Assembly: GCA_951799405.1 (NCBI GenBank)
Contig: OX637334.1
Span: 4,092,001-4,156,000, forward strand
DNA from: Agapetus fuscipes
Taxonomy: Eukaryota; Arthropoda; Insecta; Trichoptera; Glossosomatidae
Reading direction: 5' to 3'
DNA: 64,000 bases
Shown: piece by piece, positions 63,961 through 64,000 of the stretch
Numbering within the stretch: position 1 is the stretch's first letter
Layout: each line of letters begins with the position of its first letter
Translations under genes and position numbers: made by a program
Notes under the pieces: generated by a model
Database searches by the model: none
Told to the model about the DNA's origin: nothing
What the model saw: the letters and a program-made list of their open reading frames with translations, nothing else

Positions 63961-64000
63961 TACCCGTAGTATGAGTTTTTTCACGATACTCGAAGTATTG

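Overview
The window looks like a piece of a repeat-rich arthropod genome, most likely a moth or butterfly (Lepidoptera). The evidence is GT-AG introns of 0.4 to 4 kb, an insect-style farnesyl diphosphate synthase with a long N-terminal extension, and a dense load of mariner, piggyBac-like, RTE-like, SINE and small terminal-inverted-repeat elements. The order-level assignment is inference; no species can be named.

There are only two ordinary host genes. (1) On the minus strand at 5412-2527, the first four coding exons of a secreted protein with two PAN/apple domains. It has a signal peptide, and the splice phases join exactly. It resembles insect PAN-ZP cuticle or extracellular-matrix proteins and continues past the visible exons. 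(2) On the plus strand at 48540-62134, a complete six-exon farnesyl diphosphate synthase of 425 residues, with both aspartate-rich motifs. It should supply farnesyl diphosphate for juvenile hormone and other isoprenoids. Its introns are full of insertions, and its 3' UTR begins with a 41-bp minisatellite copied from its own last codons.

Everything else is mobile or repetitive. Left edge (1-1830, minus): gag plus protease/reverse transcriptase of an LTR retrotransposon with open frames. 5.6-42.4 kb: a gene desert of SINEs (two tRNA-headed families, S1 and S2), small inverted-repeat elements (called M1-M4 here, plus others), old LINE fragments, and more than 25 copies of a ~250-bp repeat called family L. 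An insertion at 23837-25156 shows that family L is the 3' end of an RTE-like LINE: the LINE coding region and the two halves of the repeat are arranged as a twin-priming 5' inversion inside a 9-bp target-site duplication. 37065-37182 (minus) is a 118-nt 5S rRNA-like sequence abutting a tRNA-headed SINE. 42481-47670 (minus) is an end-to-end DIRS-type tyrosine-recombinase retrotransposon with inverted terminal repeats and an internal complementary region, but with damaged frames. 56913-59783, in intron 4 of the synthase, is a mariner carrying a piggyBac-like insertion with a clean TTAA duplication.

Coordinates of short repeats are read by eye and can be off by several bases. No CRISPR array, operon or functional tRNA gene was seen.
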